Below are positions 41,563-51,348 of a stretch of DNA of 64,000 bases, piece by piece; position 1 is the first letter of the stretch; each line of letters begins with the position of its first letter. The stretch comes from Candidatus Zymogenaceae bacterium. GTDB taxonomy: Bacteria; Desulfobacterota; Zymogenia; Zymogenales; Zymogenaceae. The notes below the pieces were generated by a model. It ran no database searches, was not told the DNA's origin, and saw nothing but the letters and a program-made list of their open reading frames with translations. The DNA is taken from the NCBI GenBank assembly GCA_016933535.1, contig JAFGAS010000078.1, positions 1 to 64,000 on the forward strand, given 5' to 3'. A program made the position numbers and the translations under genes.

Positions 41563-42255
41563 TCACAGCACACTCACGATCGCATAAATCCCAAATCCCG
41601 CGATGACGACGCCGGAGACGACGTTGACGGCCCGCATCACCGCGGGGCTGATCATCTTTCTGAAAAAGCCGGTGGCGGCGCACAGCACCAGCCACCAGAG
41701 CGCCGAGCCGCTAAAGACCCCTAACACCAAGAGCGCCGCGGCCGAAAAATCGCCCGCGGTATCCCCCAGCCCCAGTCCGGCAAACACCGCGGTGAAGGCG
41801 AGGATCGTCATGGGATTGGTGATCGTCAAAAAGAACGTGGCGACAACCCCCCCGAAGTGCCCCTCGTTTGCCGACGAGAGCTTCCTGCTCAGGAGGCGGC
41901 GCAATCCCTTCACCCCGTTCACCTTTTCTCCCGGCCCCGCCGGCGGCCCTTCGATCTTGTCCGCGTCCTTCGGCCGAGTGGCGATAATCTTTACCCCAAG
42001 GTAACAGAGAGAGGCCCCACCCACGAGCCTCAAGAGTGTCTGCTGGTCGACGAGAAACGACGTTACCGCCGTCAGGCCGAAGGCCGCCACCGAGCCGTAG
42101 ACGCCGTCGGCGGCGGCGGTGCCGAGCCCCGCCGTGATCCCCCGGATAAAACCGCCGGCCACCGTACGCCGGATACACAGCACGCCGATCGGGCCGACGG
42201 GAGCGGCGATCGAAAAGCCGATGATCAATCCCCTGAAAAGGAAGCCGAGTTCCAT
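41563..42255 (-). CDS. LysE family exporter
   Basis: A 230-residue inner-membrane protein with about six helices. IGFSIAAPVGPIGVLCIRRT is the LysE/RhtB signature, and LTITNPMTILAFTAVFAGLG the second. Known relatives export basic amino acids or homoserine lactones. The ATG at 42255 follows AGGTGA five bases upstream. It is transcribed alone. Confidence 0.85.
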   Translation of the reverse strand: MELGFLFRGLIIGFSIAAPVGPIGVLCIRRTVAGGFIRGITAGLGTAAADGVYGSVAAFGLTAVTSFLVDQQTLLRLVGGASLCYLGVKIIATRPKDADKIEGPPAGPGEKVNGVKGLRRLLSRKLSSANEGHFGGVVATFFLTITNPMTILAFTAVFAGLGLGDTAGDFSAAALLVLGVFSGSALWWLVLCAATGFFRKMISPAVMRAVNVVSGVVIAGFGIYAIVSVL

Positions 42256-42434
42256 GATAATCACCTGAACGTGCCGCCGGACGGCCGATCCGGCGGTTGT
42301 ATGCCCGTTGTTTTCCGGGAAGTATCCCCGTTGTAAAAATCGGCGTGGCTACCGGGGCTTTTAATCCCGGCCCCCGTGCGCCTGTCGCGGTCTGCGATAG
42401 TATTATTCTCAGATAAACCGGCGGGTGGCGGTCT

Positions 42435-42866
42435 TCAATGCCTCGGCCCCTGGAGGTCCTCCCAAAAAAAGGACGCCCGGGCTTTTTGGAGCCGCTCAAT
42501 CTCGGACATTAGAAATATAATGCGGGCCAGCGTCGGAAAATGACGGCGGTTCTTTTTCTTAAAGAGAAGCGCCTCGAGCCGCTTGAGATTACTCAGGTCT
42601 TCTTCGCAAAAGTCCCACCCCTTTATCTTTCGCTCCAGGCCGTCGAGATATGCCGTAACGCCGTCGCGCTCGATGAGGGGGCGGGTCAGAAACGACAGGG
42701 GGATAAAGAGAGCCGAAAATAAGAGGAGAAAAAGGACGATTACGTAGACGAACCGTCCCTGGGGACCGACGAGGAGCGCCGCGGCGCTAAACGACAGGAT
42801 CACCGCCACAAAGGTCCCCGCCGAAAGGATGAATTGGCCTGATATGTGAAAGTGTCGAGACATCAT
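42435..42866 (-). CDS. Small two-helix membrane protein, unknown
   Basis: A 143-residue protein. Two helices (about residues 10-28 and 34-55) precede a basic cytoplasmic part of about 85 residues with a coiled stretch (CEEDLSNLKRLEALLFKKKN). No family was recognised. The start is one of two successive ATG codons (42866 and 42863). Confidence 0.5.
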   Translation of the reverse strand: MMSRHFHISGQFILSAGTFVAVILSFSAAALLVGPQGRFVYVIVLFLLLFSALFIPLSFLTRPLIERDGVTAYLDGLERKIKGWDFCEEDLSNLKRLEALLFKKKNRRHFPTLARIIFLMSEIERLQKARASFFWEDLQGPRH

Positions 42867-42957
42867 ACCAGCACGCAAATTATCCCGCGAGATTTGACAA
42901 CAGGAGGAAACGGCGACGAAATATGTCGATCAGCCCCTATGGGCGCCTGTGGGCCGA

Positions 42958-43647
42958 TCAATCCCGTCCGCCGAGCAGTCCCGCCCGAATCAGGAAGTAG
43001 AGGAGCGTCAGGATCGCGCTGGCGGCCGCCGCCACGTACGTCATGGCCGCCGCCGTCAAGACTTTCCGTGCTCCGACCTGTTCCTGGGCTATAAGGATGC
43101 CTGAGGAGGATATCGCGGCCAGCGCCCGGCGGCTCGCGTTGATCTCCACCGGCAGCGTCACGATCTGGAAGGCCACCACCGCCGAGAAGAGGACGGCTCC
43201 CACCTTGATAAGCCCGGCCATGCCGAGGATCGCGCCGCCGATCAGCAGTATCCACGAAAGGTTGGACCCGATGCTGGCCATCGGCACGATGGCGCTGCGC
43301 AGTTTCATCGGTGCGTAGCCGGCCGCGTCCTGAATAGCATGGCCCGCCTCGTGGGCGGCCACACCGATGGAGGCGATGGAACGTCCCTGGTAGACGTCGG
43401 GGGAAAGCCTCAGCACCTTTTTCGAGGGATCGTAGTGGTCGGAAAGAAAACCGCGCGTCGCTTCAATCTGTACGTCATTGACGTTGGCGCTTCTCATCAC
43501 GCGGGCGGCGGCTTGCGCCCCCGTCAGCCCCGAGGCCGTGGCCACTTTTGAATATTTTCTGAAGGCGCTCTTCACCCAGAAAGAGGTAATCAGCGAAAAG
43601 ATGAAGGCCGGCGCCATTAAGAGCAGATACAGTGGATCGAAGATCAT
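42958..43647 (-). CDS. YugP-type zinc metallopeptidase
   Basis: A 229-residue membrane protein. IGVAAHEAGHAIQ holds the HExGH zinc motif, with RLSPDVYQGRSIASI ahead and PVEINASRRAL after. Four hydrophobic segments surround it. The family (Zn-peptidase, YugP) is linked to membrane protein turnover, but no natural substrate is known. AGGAGG lies before the ATG and a good promoter lies at 43672-43699. Confidence 0.85.
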   Translation of the reverse strand: MIFDPLYLLLMAPAFIFSLITSFWVKSAFRKYSKVATASGLTGAQAAARVMRSANVNDVQIEATRGFLSDHYDPSKKVLRLSPDVYQGRSIASIGVAAHEAGHAIQDAAGYAPMKLRSAIVPMASIGSNLSWILLIGGAILGMAGLIKVGAVLFSAVVAFQIVTLPVEINASRRALAAISSSGILIAQEQVGARKVLTAAAMTYVAAAASAILTLLYFLIRAGLLGGRD

Positions 43648-43671
43648 ACCTACACCTCCTACATCCTATAT

Positions 43672-43699
43672 AATGTAACGCATTTCTGTCTGTTGTCAA
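43672..43699 (-). promoter_or_regulatory. Promoter of the YugP gene
   Basis: Minus strand TTGACA (43694-43699), 16 bases, TACATT (43672-43677). Confidence 0.5.
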
Positions 43700-43753
43700 G
43701 GGATATCGGCAGCCTCAGGTCGGTTGGGCAACCGGACTTGCGTAATGAGGTCC

Positions 43754-44509
43754 CTACGAAATATATCGCTCGATGAAATCAACCGACCTCATCCTTTTTC
43801 CGAGTTGATGGTCGATAAACGAGAGGAGACAATCCCGGGTTTGGGAGAGGGACGCGGGTGTCAGCGCGATGCGTGCGAGCCGTTCGATGGGGATATCCGT
43901 GGCCGCCGAAAGCGCCGTGACCGTTCCGCAGGAGAGCTCGATCGTCCGGTCCCGCGGGGTTATGCACGGGCCGCAGACCACCCCTCCGGCGTCCGGAACG
44001 AAGAACCTGTCGGCCGCGTCCGCCTGCCGGGACCTGCAGCGAACGCAGGCCGAAAAGAGCGGCACGATGCCGGATATCTTGAGGATCCTCAGGACGAAGA
44101 GCCACAGGAGGTCCTGTCGGGCCCCCCGTTCGTTGAGGATCGATAAGATGAGCGCCGTCGTCTCAAAGAGGTCCGTCGATCGCTCAGTCTCGGGGAAGAG
44201 CTCCCTGACCAGCTCGATGACCAGCGCTGTATACGCCATCGACGGGAGGTCGCCGGCAAGCCTGCCGTGGGGATTGATCAAGGAGGCGTCTTCGATCAGG
44301 AAGAGTTCCCTGCCCCGGGGCAGATAGTATTTCACCCGGATGAGGTGGCCGAGGTCAAAGGTGTTGACAAAGCGCCGTTTGCTTTTCTTGGCCGCCTTGG
44401 CCACGCCGACGATCCTGCCCGTGTCGCGTGAAAGGAGCTCCACCAGGAGGTCGGATTCACCCATATCCCGGGTGCCCAGGACGACGGCGTGCGATTCGTG
44501 TGATCTCAT
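43754..44509 (-). CDS. recO: Recombination mediator RecO
   Basis: A 251-residue protein that, with RecR, loads RecA on gaps. The N-terminal OB fold begins SHESHAVVLGTRDMGESDLL. The zinc site is complete: CVRCRSR and, after 18 residues, CGPC. The start overlaps the mgtE stop (ATGA), so the two are coupled. The C-terminus DFIERYIS is close to the usual end. Confidence 0.9.
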   Translation of the reverse strand: MRSHESHAVVLGTRDMGESDLLVELLSRDTGRIVGVAKAAKKSKRRFVNTFDLGHLIRVKYYLPRGRELFLIEDASLINPHGRLAGDLPSMAYTALVIELVRELFPETERSTDLFETTALILSILNERGARQDLLWLFVLRILKISGIVPLFSACVRCRSRQADAADRFFVPDAGGVVCGPCITPRDRTIELSCGTVTALSAATDIPIERLARIALTPASLSQTRDCLLSFIDHQLGKRMRSVDFIERYIS

Positions 44510-45867
44510 CTGAGGATGATTACCGTTGCAAGGGTGAAATACATTAAAATGCTGAGAATATCGGTGGTGGTGCTGATAAACGGCCCCGAGGCCACGGCGG
44601 GGTCAACCCCGATCTTGTGTAAGATGATGGGCACGAGCGTACCCATGCCCGAGGCGATGGTCATGGAGGCAAAGATTCCGAGACCCACCACGAGCCAGAG
44701 CCTGACTATATCCAGGTAGAGAAAGTGGGCGACGATCCCCAGGAGGATCCCGTAGGTGACTCCCAGGATAATCCCCACCCTGAGCTCCCGAAAGAGGACG
44801 GAGCCCAGCCGCTTTACGTCGATGCTTCCGATGGCGATACCTCGGACCACCAGTGTCGAGGATTGGGCCGAGACGTTTCCTCCCATTCCGGCGATAACCG
44901 GCATGAAGGCGGCCAAGACCACTACCTCGGTCAGGGTGTTCCTGAAATACCCGATGATCAGGGAGACAAACAACCCCCCGATCCAGCTGGCAAAGAGCCA
45001 GGGCAGGCGGGTGCCGGCGCTCCTGAGGACCGATGACGACCAGGCGTACTCATCGTCGGTGGCGCCGGCCAACTTGATGATGTCCTCGGTGGCCTCTTCC
45101 TCGAGGATGTCGACAACGTCGTCGATGGTGATGCGCCCGACGAGTTTGCCCGCGGCGTCCACGACCGGCACCGCCACGAGATCGTATTTCTTCACGATGC
45201 GGGCGACTTCTTCCTGGTCGATATCGACGGTGACGGAGATGGGGTCTTTCTCCATGACGGTCGAAACCGGGACTTTTGGAGAAGACAGGATCATTTTCCG
45301 CAGCGGCAGGACTCCCACGAGCCTCCCCATACGGTCGGTCACGTAGACGCTGTGAATGTCCTCCACCTCGGTCGACATCTCGCGGACCTCTTCGATAGCC
45401 GAGGCCACGCTTTCGTCCTCACGGACGCTGGCCAATTCCGCCTGCATGATGCCGCCGGCGGATTCCTCGTCGTAACCCATGAGTTTCTGGATCTCCTCGG
45501 CGTCTTCATCGCTGATTCGATCCAGGACCTCCTGGGCGCGATCGTCGGGGAGCTCCTCGATGATGTCGGCCGCATCGTCGGATTCGAGGTCGTCGACGAT
45601 CTCCGAAAGCCGCTTGGTCTGAATGTCCTTGAGGATCAGGTCAAGGGTGGCGTCGTCGAGCTCGACGATGACATCGGCGGCCGTCTTGGTGTCCAGCACG
45701 GAAAAGACGAGCTTTTTTTCGTGCGGGAGGAGAAACTGGAGAAACTCGGCGATATCGGCGGGGTGGTAGAGACCAAGCTCCGTAATGAGCTCCCGGATAT
45801 CGTCATCATCCAGGAGTTCCAGCAGTTTTTTTTGTTTTTCAACCGGGGTGCTCATGGTCGACACCAT
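44506..45867 (-). CDS. mgtE: Magnesium transporter MgtE
   Basis: A 453-residue channel. The N domain (residues 10-130) has helical repeats and DDAADIIEELPDDRAQEVLD; the paired CBS domains follow (VTDRMGRLVGVLPLRK and VDAAGKLVGRITIDDVVDIL); five C-terminal helices carry the pore (GMGGNVSAQSSTLVVRGIAI). The length is normal. Start ATG at 45867; a second ATG at 45855 is equally possible. A minus-strand promoter lies at 45938. Confidence 0.95.
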   Translation of the reverse strand: MVSTMSTPVEKQKKLLELLDDDDIRELITELGLYHPADIAEFLQFLLPHEKKLVFSVLDTKTAADVIVELDDATLDLILKDIQTKRLSEIVDDLESDDAADIIEELPDDRAQEVLDRISDEDAEEIQKLMGYDEESAGGIMQAELASVREDESVASAIEEVREMSTEVEDIHSVYVTDRMGRLVGVLPLRKMILSSPKVPVSTVMEKDPISVTVDIDQEEVARIVKKYDLVAVPVVDAAGKLVGRITIDDVVDILEEEATEDIIKLAGATDDEYAWSSSVLRSAGTRLPWLFASWIGGLFVSLIIGYFRNTLTEVVVLAAFMPVIAGMGGNVSAQSSTLVVRGIAIGSIDVKRLGSVLFRELRVGIILGVTYGILLGIVAHFLYLDIVRLWLVVGLGIFASMTIASGMGTLVPIILHKIGVDPAVASGPFISTTTDILSILMYFTLATVIILR

Positions 45868-45937
45868 TGGAACGCCCGTTGGGGCGTCAATAGGACACGA
45901 GGAGGACGAGATCAGGGTAAAAAACTCATCCTTAATA

Positions 45938-45965
45938 CTTTTACACTATATCGGCCAAAAGTCAA
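45938..45965 (-). promoter_or_regulatory. Promoter of mgtE-recO
   Basis: Minus strand TTGACT (45960-45965), 16 bases, TAAAAG (45938-45943). Confidence 0.4.
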
Positions 45966-46095
45966 GGTCAAAAAAAACGCACTAAAGGAAAACCGGGAGG
46001 CAACGGCCGTTGATACCGACACCAAAAAATATGGACAGGGCCGGCGATCTGTGATATGTCATACTGACTGGGATAACGGCACGTCCGGGGGCATC

Positions 46096-46947
46096 GTGGA
46101 CAAAATCGGCATCATTGCCAAGAAAAACAAGAAAGAGGCCGTCGATATCGTGGCCGAGATCGCCCCGTGGCTTATCGCGCGCGGGGTTACGCCGCTGATA
46201 GACCACGAGACGGCAACAAATGCGGGGCTCTCTTCGGACATGAGCCCCCGGCAGATCCCCGAGCAGGCCGACGCCATGATCGTCCTGGGGGGCGACGGGA
46301 CCCTGCTGTATGCGGCCCGCCTCATGGGAGAGCGCGAGATACCGATCCTCGGTGTCAACCTCGGCAGCCTTGGTTTTCTGACCGACGTGGCTGTTCCGGA
46401 GCTCAAAGACACGCTGGTCCGTTTTATCGCCGGCGACGTCCAGATCGGACGGCGGATGATGCTCGAAGCCGTGGTGGAAGACGGCTCCGGGAAAAAAGAG
46501 ACCTTTTCCGTTCTCAATGACGTCGTCGTCAACAAGGGGAACCTTGCCAGGACAATCCGGCTCCAGGCGTCGGTCGACGGGGCGTTCCTGACGGTGTTTA
46601 ACGGCGACGGGCTCATAATCGCCACGCCGACCGGCTCCACGGCCTATTCGCTGTCCGCGGGCGGGCCGATCGTTCACCCGACGCTGTCTGCCGTCATCAT
46701 AACTCCCATCTGCCCCCACCTGCTGACAAACCGGCCGATTGTCGTGCCGGAATCCTCGGTGATAGAGGTCAATCTCGTCTCCGGCGACGGCAACGTCGCG
46801 GTTACGCTCGACGGTCAGGTGGGCACCGAGTTTTCCGAACGGCACCGCCTTACGGTCCGTAAGTCCGCCAGAAAGATACTCCTCGTGGAGCCGCCGGACC
46901 GGGACCACTTCGAGATACTCAGGACCAAGCTGAACTGGGGAAGGTGA
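46096..46947 (+). CDS. nadK: NAD kinase
   Basis: Phosphorylates NAD to NADP; 283 residues. IVLGGDGTLLYAARLMG, LGVNLGSLGFLTDVA, VLNDVVVNKGNLARTI and IIATPTGSTAYSLSAGGPIV are the family motifs in order. The open frame continues far upstream, but the region before GTG at 46096 (VDKIGIIAKKNK) has no family similarity, and GGGG lies before it. The ribosome site is weak, so the start is uncertain. Six bases separate it from recN, the conserved partner in many bacteria. Confidence 0.9.
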   Translation: MDKIGIIAKKNKKEAVDIVAEIAPWLIARGVTPLIDHETATNAGLSSDMSPRQIPEQADAMIVLGGDGTLLYAARLMGEREIPILGVNLGSLGFLTDVAVPELKDTLVRFIAGDVQIGRRMMLEAVVEDGSGKKETFSVLNDVVVNKGNLARTIRLQASVDGAFLTVFNGDGLIIATPTGSTAYSLSAGGPIVHPTLSAVIITPICPHLLTNRPIVVPESSVIEVNLVSGDGNVAVTLDGQVGTEFSERHRLTVRKSARKILLVEPPDRDHFEILRTKLNWGR

Positions 46948-46953
46948 TGCGTT

Positions 46954-48654
46954 ATGCTCGTTGACCTTTCCATACGGAATTTTGCCATCATCGATGAGCT
47001 TGCGGTGACCTTTTCCCGCGGCCTCAATGTTCTTTCGGGTGAGACGGGGGCGGGAAAATCCATCATCATCAACGCGGTCAACCTCATCCTCGGCGACCGG
47101 GCCGCGGGCGACCTGATTCGAACCGGATCGGACGAGGCGGTGGTGGAGGCGGTCTTTATGCTCCCCGACCGCAATCCCATCCACGGATTCCTGCTTGAAA
47201 AGGGGATAGAGAACACCGCCGAGGGTTTGATCATCAGGCGGGTCATCTCCCGGGCGGGGAAAAATCGGGTCTTTATCAACGGCGCACAGGTGACGCTGAC
47301 CACCTTGGGGGAGGTCGGAGAGGAGCTCATCAGTATCTCCGGCCAGCACGAACACCAGACGCTGCTGGTCCCGGACCGCCATATAGACATTATCGACGCC
47401 TACAAAAGGCTTATGCCGGTGCGAGAGGAAGTCGCCGCGGCCGTCAGAAGGCTCAAGGGTCTGCTCGAGGAATTTCGTTCTCACTCGATGAGCGAGGACG
47501 AAAAGGCGCGGCGGATCGATTTTTTAAAGTTCCAGATTGCCGAGATCCAGGAGGCCAAGCTCGTCAGTGGCCAGGAAGAAGAGCTCAAGGCGGAACGGGA
47601 CCTCCTGGTCAACGCCGAGAAGCTCTTCCGGAGCGCCGAGGAGGCCCACGAGCTCCTCTACGGCATGGAGGGATCGGCGGCCGAAAGGATCGCAGCGGCG
47701 CTCGGCAGGCTCAAGGAGATCGCCGAGATCGACGCGGTGCTTGCCGGCTATATCGATCCGCTGGCAGGGGCGCTCTATGCCGTTCAGGACGCGGGCAAAG
47801 AGCTCTCGGCCTATGCCTCCCGCGTCTCGTTTGACCCCAACCGCCTGGAAGAGCTGGAGGCGCGGCTCAAGCTGATCGGAAATCTTAAAAAGAAATACGG
47901 CAGCTCCATTGACGAGGTGCTCGACTTTCTCGAACGGGCCAAGAGCGAGTTTTCGGGCATCGAGCGGGGCGAGGAGCGCATCGAGGAGCTCAAGCGGGAG
48001 ATTGAGGCCCAGAAGGAGCGGGCCCTGGCGCTGGCCGTTTCGCTCTCCGAACGGCGAACGGAGGCCGCGCGGGAGTTTTCCGGCGCGGTGGAGGCGGAGG
48101 TCGCCTCGCTCAACATGACCGGCACGAGGCTTATGGTCTCGGTACAGCGGATCGCGGGCGGACCCACAGACGACCTTGCGGCCGGCGGGTTCCTGCTGAC
48201 GCCCCGGGGTATTGACAAGGTCGAGTTTCTCATCTCCCCCAACGTGGGGGAAGAGCCGCGCCCGATGGCGCGGATCGCCTCGGGGGGCGAGCTTTCGCGG
48301 ATCCTTTTGGCCATGAAAAAGACGCTGGCCGCCACCCAGGTCATCCCCACCCTCATATTTGACGAGGTGGACGCCGGCATCGGTGGGGCGACGGCCGAGG
48401 TCGTCGGCAAGAAGCTCAAGGAGGTCTCGGGCTATCAGCAGGTCATCTGCATCACTCACCTTGCCCAGATCGCCGGATTTGCCGACACGCACTATACGGT
48501 GGTGAAATCGGCCAGGGACGGCAGAACCGTAACCTCCCTGGAAAGGCTCTCGGCCGACGAGCGGGTGATGGAGATCGCCCGGATGCTGTCGGGCGAAAAA
48601 ATCACCGAGACGACTATAAACCACGCGAAAGAGATCATCCAGACCTCGCGTTAG
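46954..48654 (+). CDS. recN: DNA repair protein RecN
   Basis: A 566-residue SMC-like ATPase that holds broken DNA ends. Walker A GETGAGKSIIINAVNLILGD is near residue 28; ISGQHEHQTLLVPDRHIDII is the RecN signature; the middle is a coiled coil; ASGGELSRILLAMKKTLA is the signature motif and LIFDEVDAGIGG Walker B. The length is normal. ATG at 46954 starts six bases after nadK. Probably one transcript. Confidence 0.95.
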   Translation: MLVDLSIRNFAIIDELAVTFSRGLNVLSGETGAGKSIIINAVNLILGDRAAGDLIRTGSDEAVVEAVFMLPDRNPIHGFLLEKGIENTAEGLIIRRVISRAGKNRVFINGAQVTLTTLGEVGEELISISGQHEHQTLLVPDRHIDIIDAYKRLMPVREEVAAAVRRLKGLLEEFRSHSMSEDEKARRIDFLKFQIAEIQEAKLVSGQEEELKAERDLLVNAEKLFRSAEEAHELLYGMEGSAAERIAAALGRLKEIAEIDAVLAGYIDPLAGALYAVQDAGKELSAYASRVSFDPNRLEELEARLKLIGNLKKKYGSSIDEVLDFLERAKSEFSGIERGEERIEELKREIEAQKERALALAVSLSERRTEAAREFSGAVEAEVASLNMTGTRLMVSVQRIAGGPTDDLAAGGFLLTPRGIDKVEFLISPNVGEEPRPMARIASGGELSRILLAMKKTLAATQVIPTLIFDEVDAGIGGATAEVVGKKLKEVSGYQQVICITHLAQIAGFADTHYTVVKSARDGRTVTSLERLSADERVMEIARMLSGEKITETTINHAKEIIQTSR

Positions 48655-48722
48655 CCGTGCTCAAACGGGGCCTGTTTTTGGGATGGAACGGGAGATATGG
48701 ATGGCGCGGTCTTTGTTTGCAG

Positions 48723-48740
48723 GGCGGCACGTGTGCCGCC
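48723..48740. repeat. GGCGGCACGTGTGCCGCC palindrome
   Basis: Palindrome with arms GGCGGCAC and GTGCCGCC. The GGCGGCA outer arm resembles the GCGGCAT core, but the flanks lack GTAG. It lies in the leader of the acetyltransferase gene, 87 bases before the start. Confidence 0.55.
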
Positions 48741-48826
48741 TGATTATAACAACCCGGTACTGGAACCGGACGCTGGCGCCGAAATGGAACCGGGCATTCG
48801 GCCAGGATTACAGAGAACGGAACGGT

Positions 48827-49279
48827 ATGATACGAAAAGCAAAGGTTCAGGATATCCAGGCGATCAAGAAGATCGTCGAGCCCTACGGTAAGGCCGGGGC
48901 GATGCTGCCGATCTCGTTGGCCGAGCTCTACGACCGGCTGCGCTCCTATTTTATCTACGACGACACGACCGACGGGGTCGTGGGGACGGCGGCGCTCCAC
49001 GTGACGTGGGACGACCTGGCCGAGATACGGTCCCTGGCCGTGGCCAAATCCCACAAGGGCCGCGGCATCGCCAAAGGTCTGGTCGCCCAATGCCTTGCCG
49101 AGGCGGCCGACCTGGGGGTGGGGCGGGTCTTCGTGCTGACCTATGTCCCCGAGTTCTTCGCCAAGCTCGGCTTTCAGGAATTTGACAAGGCAAAACTGCC
49201 CCACAAGGTCTGGTCGGAATGCCTCAAGTGCGTAAAGTTCCCCGAGTGTGACGAGACGGCGATGATACTGAAGGTCTAA
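48827..49279 (+). CDS. Short-form N-acetylglutamate synthase
   Basis: A 150-residue GNAT enzyme. The acetyl-CoA loop is AVAKSHKGRGIAKGLVAQCL. The C-terminal LPHKVWSECLKCVKFPECDE followed by TAMI, with its three Cys, is diagnostic of the short ArgA form of bacteria that lack the amino-acid kinase domain. It makes N-acetylglutamate for arginine synthesis. ATG at 48827 is chosen; sequence upstream is a repeat. No other arginine gene is near. Confidence 0.85.
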   Translation: MIRKAKVQDIQAIKKIVEPYGKAGAMLPISLAELYDRLRSYFIYDDTTDGVVGTAALHVTWDDLAEIRSLAVAKSHKGRGIAKGLVAQCLAEAADLGVGRVFVLTYVPEFFAKLGFQEFDKAKLPHKVWSECLKCVKFPECDETAMILKV

Positions 49280-49460
49280 AGGGGCAGATTTACGGGAACC
49301 GCGCGATCCGCAGGGGAGGTTTCCCGTACACGGAAAACGCCGGAGGAAAACAGGAGGCGGTATTGCCGGTGAACGCTCGTTTATGCCCGGCGGTGACCGA
49401 TTATTCTGCGGCTCTGCCGTTATCGGTCAAAATACCCTGAGGCTCAGAGAGAAGGCCGAT

Positions 49461-49904
49461 ATGGGATCACCGGAAGAAGGGACAAGAACCATAGCCGGCG
49501 TCGTCATATCCGACCCGGTCGCCGGTCTCTTCGTCAAAGAGGGGGACCTATTTCTCCCTTTGGTCGAGCGGACCGAGTATGTGCCCAATGTGCCGGGTCA
49601 GTTGTTCGGCTGTGTCTTTGATTATACGAACGATACGGGACGGGTGGTCCCGTACCACTGGGAACTGACCCTGCCGGGTACGCCCGGCACCGCCGCGACG
49701 ATAGACGGGACGACGGCGGTCTTTCGGCTTGCCGACGAAAACCGTGTCGTGGTTCATGCCGACGGGCTTTTCCCCGGGGAATCGGCCCAATACTCGGTAA
49801 ACCGGATCGACCCGGGGGACCCTTCGGGCAAGTGGATTATGGAGCTCTACGTCGGCAGCGAGCTGTTTGATGCGTTCATATTCTTTGTCTTTTCCGTGCC
49901 CTGA
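49461..49904 (+). CDS. Hypothetical beta-rich protein
   Basis: A 147-residue soluble protein without signal peptide. It is strand-rich, with FGCVFDYTNDTGRVVPYHWE and the end GKWIMELYVGSELFDAFIFF, which looks like an immunoglobulin-like sandwich. GAAGG five bases before the ATG at 49461 decides the start; an upstream ATG at 49383 would add unlikely residues. No family recognised. Confidence 0.6.
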   Translation: MGSPEEGTRTIAGVVISDPVAGLFVKEGDLFLPLVERTEYVPNVPGQLFGCVFDYTNDTGRVVPYHWELTLPGTPGTAATIDGTTAVFRLADENRVVVHADGLFPGESAQYSVNRIDPGDPSGKWIMELYVGSELFDAFIFFVFSVP

Positions 49905-49992
49905 CGGGGGGCGGCGGGGACCGCCCGGTACGGCCGATGTGTTTGGTAATTGATTAATTATAAACCGATAGAAGAGCAAACGGGAGAATGAC

Positions 49993-51342
49993 ATGAAAAA
50001 AGGATACGATGCAGACGTCGTGATCGTTGGCGGCGGTACGGCGGGATCGTTCACGGCCTGGCGGCTGGCCCAGAGGGGCTACAAGGTCGTAGTCGTGGAA
50101 AAGCACAAGCGCGGCATCCCCGGCAAGCACATCGGCATCTTCCACATGGACGAGATCAGGTTCGCCCAGTTCGATATCCCGCTGCCGGAGGGCAAGGAGC
50201 TGATCGGCCGCCACGAGACGGGCATGGCCTGGCCGCCGGACGGCGATATCACCAAGACCGTCCGTTACACCTTTGTGGTCATGGAATTGCCGCTCTTTAT
50301 CAAACGGCTCCAGAAATACGCCGAGGAGGCCGGTGCCGAGTATCTCTTTGACACCCAATGCGAGAGGGCCATGCTCTCGCGCGATAAGGTCGTCGGCGTA
50401 AAGGTCACGAAGGGCAAGGAGACCTTCGAGATATCGGCCGCGGTCGTGGTGGATGCTTCGGGGGTGGATGCGGCCGTGCGAACGACGCTGCCCACGCGCC
50501 TCGGGATCGAGACCGACCCCGTCAAACCGACCGAGTTCCTCTACGTGATCCTCCAGTACTGGGACGATATCCCCGACAAGAAGTCCGGGAAATTTCCCTC
50601 GGGGCTCAACTTCTACCCCTTCCACAAGGCCTTCATCAACCCCGGATACGGTGACGGCGCGATCGTCGGGATCGGCCAGCCCGAGCGCCTGGAGCTCGCC
50701 GAAAAGATCCAAAACGAGTTTCTGGCCGAGCGCTTCCCGAACGTCAAGCATACGCTCACCAATAAGACCTGGGGGCGCACTCCGTTTCGGCGTCCGCCCT
50801 TTTCGCTGGTGGGCGACGGCTTTGTGACCGTGGGGGACGCGGCCTTCATGACCAAGCCCTTCTCGGGGGAGGGGGTGACCTCCGGTTTCACGGCCGCACA
50901 GATCGCGGTGGAGACGATCGACGCGGCAATTAAAAAGGGCGATCTGTCCAAGAGCTCCCTCTGGCCCCTGAACCACCGCTATTTTACCGACCAGGGGGCC
51001 AAATTCGCGGCGCTTTTCGCCCAGTTGCCGGCGGCGGCCGAACTCTCCCGGGGTGACGTCAATTATCTCTTCAAGAAGGACATCATCTTTTCGTCCTTTG
51101 ACTTCGAGTCGATGAACAGGGATTTCGAGGTCAAAATGGGAATCGGCCGGCTCATTTCGGTCGCGGCGAAATTGATCACGGGCCGCATGACCGGCGGGCT
51201 CTCCAAGGAGGGGTTCAAGGCGCTGCTTTCCGCTATGGGGGTCGCGGGCAAGATCAAGAAGCACTACGAGGCCTACCCGAAAAACCCCGCCGACCTGCCG
51301 GCCTGGGAGAAGAAGGCGAAAAAGCTGTGGGGGGAAGGGTAG
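49993..51342 (+). CDS. FAD-dependent oxidoreductase, geranylgeranyl reductase type
   Basis: A 449-residue flavoprotein. DVVIVGGGTAGSFTAWRLAQ is the FAD dinucleotide fold, with VVVVEKHKRG after it; VVVDASGVDAAVR and SLVGDGFVTVGDAAFMTKPF are the other FAD segments. The C-terminal 150 residues resemble the GGR family, which saturates isoprenoid chains, for example of menaquinone. The C-terminal region is rich in aromatic residues and may touch the membrane. GGGAG precedes the ATG. It runs six bases before the phosphodiesterase gene. Confidence 0.75.
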   Translation: MKKGYDADVVIVGGGTAGSFTAWRLAQRGYKVVVVEKHKRGIPGKHIGIFHMDEIRFAQFDIPLPEGKELIGRHETGMAWPPDGDITKTVRYTFVVMELPLFIKRLQKYAEEAGAEYLFDTQCERAMLSRDKVVGVKVTKGKETFEISAAVVVDASGVDAAVRTTLPTRLGIETDPVKPTEFLYVILQYWDDIPDKKSGKFPSGLNFYPFHKAFINPGYGDGAIVGIGQPERLELAEKIQNEFLAERFPNVKHTLTNKTWGRTPFRRPPFSLVGDGFVTVGDAAFMTKPFSGEGVTSGFTAAQIAVETIDAAIKKGDLSKSSLWPLNHRYFTDQGAKFAALFAQLPAAAELSRGDVNYLFKKDIIFSSFDFESMNRDFEVKMGIGRLISVAAKLITGRMTGGLSKEGFKALLSAMGVAGKIKKHYEAYPKNPADLPAWEKKAKKLWGEG

Positions 51343-51348
51343 TCTCCC

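Noticed and set aside
45352-46095. Upstream extension of nadK to 531 residues
   Set aside because: The added part is antisense to mgtE and has no NAD kinase similarity; the kinase begins near 46096.
45982-47484. 500-codon open frame on the minus strand
   Set aside because: It lies opposite nadK and recN, both with full motifs, and is a high-GC antisense shadow.
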